From contig NZ_SRMP01000006.1 of the NCBI RefSeq assembly GCF_005925325.1, forward strand, positions 124,001 through 188,000: DNA of 64,000 nt, in the 5' to 3' direction. The position numbers were made by a program, and so were the translations under genes. Source of the stretch: Pedobacter helvus. Its GTDB lineage: Bacteria; Bacteroidota; Bacteroidia; Sphingobacteriales; Sphingobacteriaceae. Below, piece by piece: positions 62,553 through 64,000 of the stretch. The notes under the pieces were generated by a model. That model was given only the letters and a program-made list of their open reading frames with translations. It was not told the DNA's origin and did no database searches. Every line of letters starts with the position of its first letter. The stretch's first letter is position 1.

Positions 62553-62574
62553 CGATTGGTTTGCGCAATAATGA

Positions 62575-62712
62575 AAATTTAGTCGGCTCGGCACAGCCTT
62601 TAACATCCGAGCCGAAAATTTTTATAGAAAAGCAGGCTGGACTGAGAGAGGAATAAATGGTGAGAAGGAAATTAAATTTGAAATGACCTATAACGATTGG
62701 CTAAGAAGTTAA
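62575..62712 (+). pseudogene. C-terminal remnant of a GNAT acetyltransferase
   Basis: The open frame after a TGA at 62572 reads, from about 62599, FNIRAENFYRKAGWTERG and then EIKFEMTYNDWLRS, ending TAA at 62710. The FYRKAGW unit is the usual C-terminal segment of GNAT proteins (NxxAxxFYxKxGF). No N-terminal part or start exists, so this is the leftover of a lost gene. The hairpin CGGCTCGG/CCGAGCCG (62584-62614) overlaps it and may be the terminator of the upstream protease gene. Confidence 0.6.
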
Positions 62713-62723
62713 AGACAAAGATT

Positions 62724-63329
62724 ATGCTCGAAATAAACAAGAAAGAAGATATCATCATTCCGTTTAAAAAAATCGGCGAGGCTGATTGGGAAATCAAAAC
62801 ATCATTAATTCTTAATGCCATAGCCGATAATTGGGGCGATGATTTGAAAGATCCAGTTTCTGTTGATGAAATTGAAAAACTTGAAAACCGTTTGGGAACA
62901 ACATTGCCCCATGGCATTAAGACATTCTATGAGAACTTTGGGATTGCTGATATAGGAGAGCAATTACAAGATTTTAGTGAAATTGGTTGGATAAAAGATA
63001 TTTGGGCAGAGAACCCCCAATATGGGCCTAATTTTACGGAGGTGGATCAACAATATCTGCCTTTTTTAGTGACATTTAGTGATTATTTAGGTAATGGAAA
63101 TATGTTTTGCTTTCATAGCGAAACAAAAGAAATTTTCTATTACGATCACGAAAGTCGGCCGTATTTTACAAAAATGTTTGATACTGTTGATGAATATCTA
63201 AAATGTTGCTTAATTTTCGCTCAATCAGATCTTTTTGCTGAAGCTGAACAAAGCAAGGTTGAGGAATGGACGGAAGAAATTGTTGCTGAAATTATCGGTG
63301 CAGAAACAGTAAAGAAGTGGCGGTATTAA
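62724..63329 (+). CDS. SMI1/KNR4 (SUKH) family protein (201 aa)
   Basis: 201 aa from ATG at 62724 (TTG at 62697 would overlap the GNAT remnant). EIEKLENRLGTTLPHGIKTF, then FYENFG and YLPFLVTFSDYLGNGNMFCF, then FYYDHESR, are the characteristic blocks of SUKH proteins. Many act as immunity proteins against polymorphic toxins, others are regulatory. No toxin gene is visible in the window, so its partner is not known. 19 bases from the next gene. Confidence 0.87.
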   Translation: MLEINKKEDIIIPFKKIGEADWEIKTSLILNAIADNWGDDLKDPVSVDEIEKLENRLGTTLPHGIKTFYENFGIADIGEQLQDFSEIGWIKDIWAENPQYGPNFTEVDQQYLPFLVTFSDYLGNGNMFCFHSETKEIFYYDHESRPYFTKMFDTVDEYLKCCLIFAQSDLFAEAEQSKVEEWTEEIVAEIIGAETVKKWRY

Positions 63330-63348
63330 CTTAAAACTAAAACAAACT

Positions 63349-64000
63349 ATGAGCTATTTTGGCGGACTAGGCGCAGGAAAAGGATGGAGTACATTTAGTT
63401 TCATCTTAACTCCAGCTGAATTTGAACTTTTATTTAAAGACCTGCAGTTTAACTTTGTGATCGATAATGAGAGAGTGGAAATTGATTATCAGCAGACTGA
63501 GAGGAGTATTGTTTTTAATGGCTATAAACAATTTTTTGAGCAAATTTTAACTGGAAAAAAAAAGCTAAGCGAAAAAGCAAAATGGGAAATCGAAAGTTTG
63601 ATTAGGATTTCAATAATAGATGACCTAAAGAAGATCGAATTCGATGATATCATTGGTAAAAAAGGACTGGTTTCGAAAGATTATAAATTAGTTAAACCCA
63701 CAGAGCCAGTAATCAATATTGGTCCTTTTTATATCACACTAACCGGCAACGAAAAACTAAGCACCACTTTCTTCAACACAGATGGTATAATTGGTCTACA
63801 GCTTTCCTACCCGAAGGCAGTTAGTTGGAAAACAGATAACTTTGAAACTGTTCAGGACACAAAATCATTCCCAGCAAGTCAATTATTTGAGGTTTTGGTG
63901 AAAAGGATTAAGAGTGTAGCTCATAAAGCTAAAGTTACTTTTAATACCACTACCTTTAATCCGAATTTTTGGATCTCAAACGAAGCTGCCGCGGTAATAA
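63349..64000 (+). CDS. Hypothetical protein, cut by window end (N-terminal ~217 aa)
   Basis: The frame opens at ATG 63349 (MSYFGGLGAGKGWSTFSFIL) and is still open at 64000. A Glu/Lys-rich soluble protein, with IGPFYITLTGNEKLSTTFFN in the middle. No family recognised. It follows the SUKH gene by 19 bases in the same direction, so it may belong to the same transcript and share its role. Confidence 0.75.
   Translation, partial: MSYFGGLGAGKGWSTFSFILTPAEFELLFKDLQFNFVIDNERVEIDYQQTERSIVFNGYKQFFEQILTGKKKLSEKAKWEIESLIRISIIDDLKKIEFDDIIGKKGLVSKDYKLVKPTEPVINIGPFYITLTGNEKLSTTFFNTDGIIGLQLSYPKAVSWKTDNFETVQDTKSFPASQLFEVLVKRIKSVAHKAKVTFNTTTFNPNFWISNEAAAVI

Noticed and set aside
1..64000. CRISPR array, rRNA operon or transposase
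   Set aside because: No regularly spaced short repeats, no rRNA sequence, and no transposase or integrase ORF were seen.

Overview
This window looks like chromosomal DNA of a Bacteroidota bacterium, most likely Sphingobacteriaceae (Pedobacter or a close relative). The evidence is AT-rich DNA, TTG/TTTG plus TAnnTTTG promoters (best before lpdA, recA and tRNA-Met), lipoproteins with short LxxC signals, and families typical of the phylum (TamB/AsmA giants, LptF-like permease, RibBA fusion, S41 proteases, AraC regulators, DUF2200, DUF6624). The genus is inferred, not proven.

Layout. 1-9.4 kb: a truncated CocE-type hydrolase, lpdA, an AraC regulator with a short-chain dehydrogenase, a lipoprotein serine hydrolase, an MFS transporter, and a three-gene lipoprotein/ECF sigma/membrane-protein operon. 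9.5-16 kb: a complete RND efflux operon (tetR-tolC-adaptor-pump, minus strand) with a palindromic candidate TetR operator over its promoter. 16-20 kb: murB, an ECF sigma factor, a lycopene-cyclase-domain protein followed by a cytochrome b5-like protein, and a PfkB kinase. 20-25.5 kb: an accessory island between two tandem tRNA-Asn genes and two tandem tRNA-Phe genes. 25.7-46 kb: an HdrC/HdrB-like Fe-S pair, AsmA, aqpZ, mtgA, nth, recA, a tsaD operon, a TamB-like giant, ribBA and an LptF/G permease. 46-54 kb: tRNA-Met with a GIY-YIG gene and a degenerate tRNA-Met copy, AraC regulators, an esterase, an acyltransferase and an S41 protease. 54-64 kb: a rifampin ADP-ribosyltransferase with a DinB protein, a holin-like/YihY pair, SemiSWEET, DUF481, CYTH, DUF6624, GNAT, another S41 protease, and an SMI1/KNR4 protein beside an unknown gene cut by the window end.

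The most striking part is 20.98-24.03 kb. Five minus-strand ORFs (216, 231, 147, 111 and 92 aa) are separated by about 130-base imperfect palindromes. In each of the four gene-bearing segments the first 6-8 bases are the exact reverse complement of the last 6-8, and the sequence differs from segment to segment. That is the signature of integron gene cassettes and attC sites. No integron integrase is visible, so this reads as an orphan cassette array (a cluster of attC sites lacking an integrase). The island is also bracketed by a direct repeat of the tRNA-Phe terminator.

A second candidate mobile unit is at 46.2-46.7 kb: a small GIY-YIG nuclease gene lies between an intact tRNA-Met and a damaged tRNA-Met copy that share a perfect 62-bp 3' repeat. 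Smaller curiosities are a frameshifted, truncated pseudogene at 24.76 kb, a GNAT remnant at 62.6 kb, a TamB-like gene without a conventional start codon at its expected N-terminus, and several strong palindromes.
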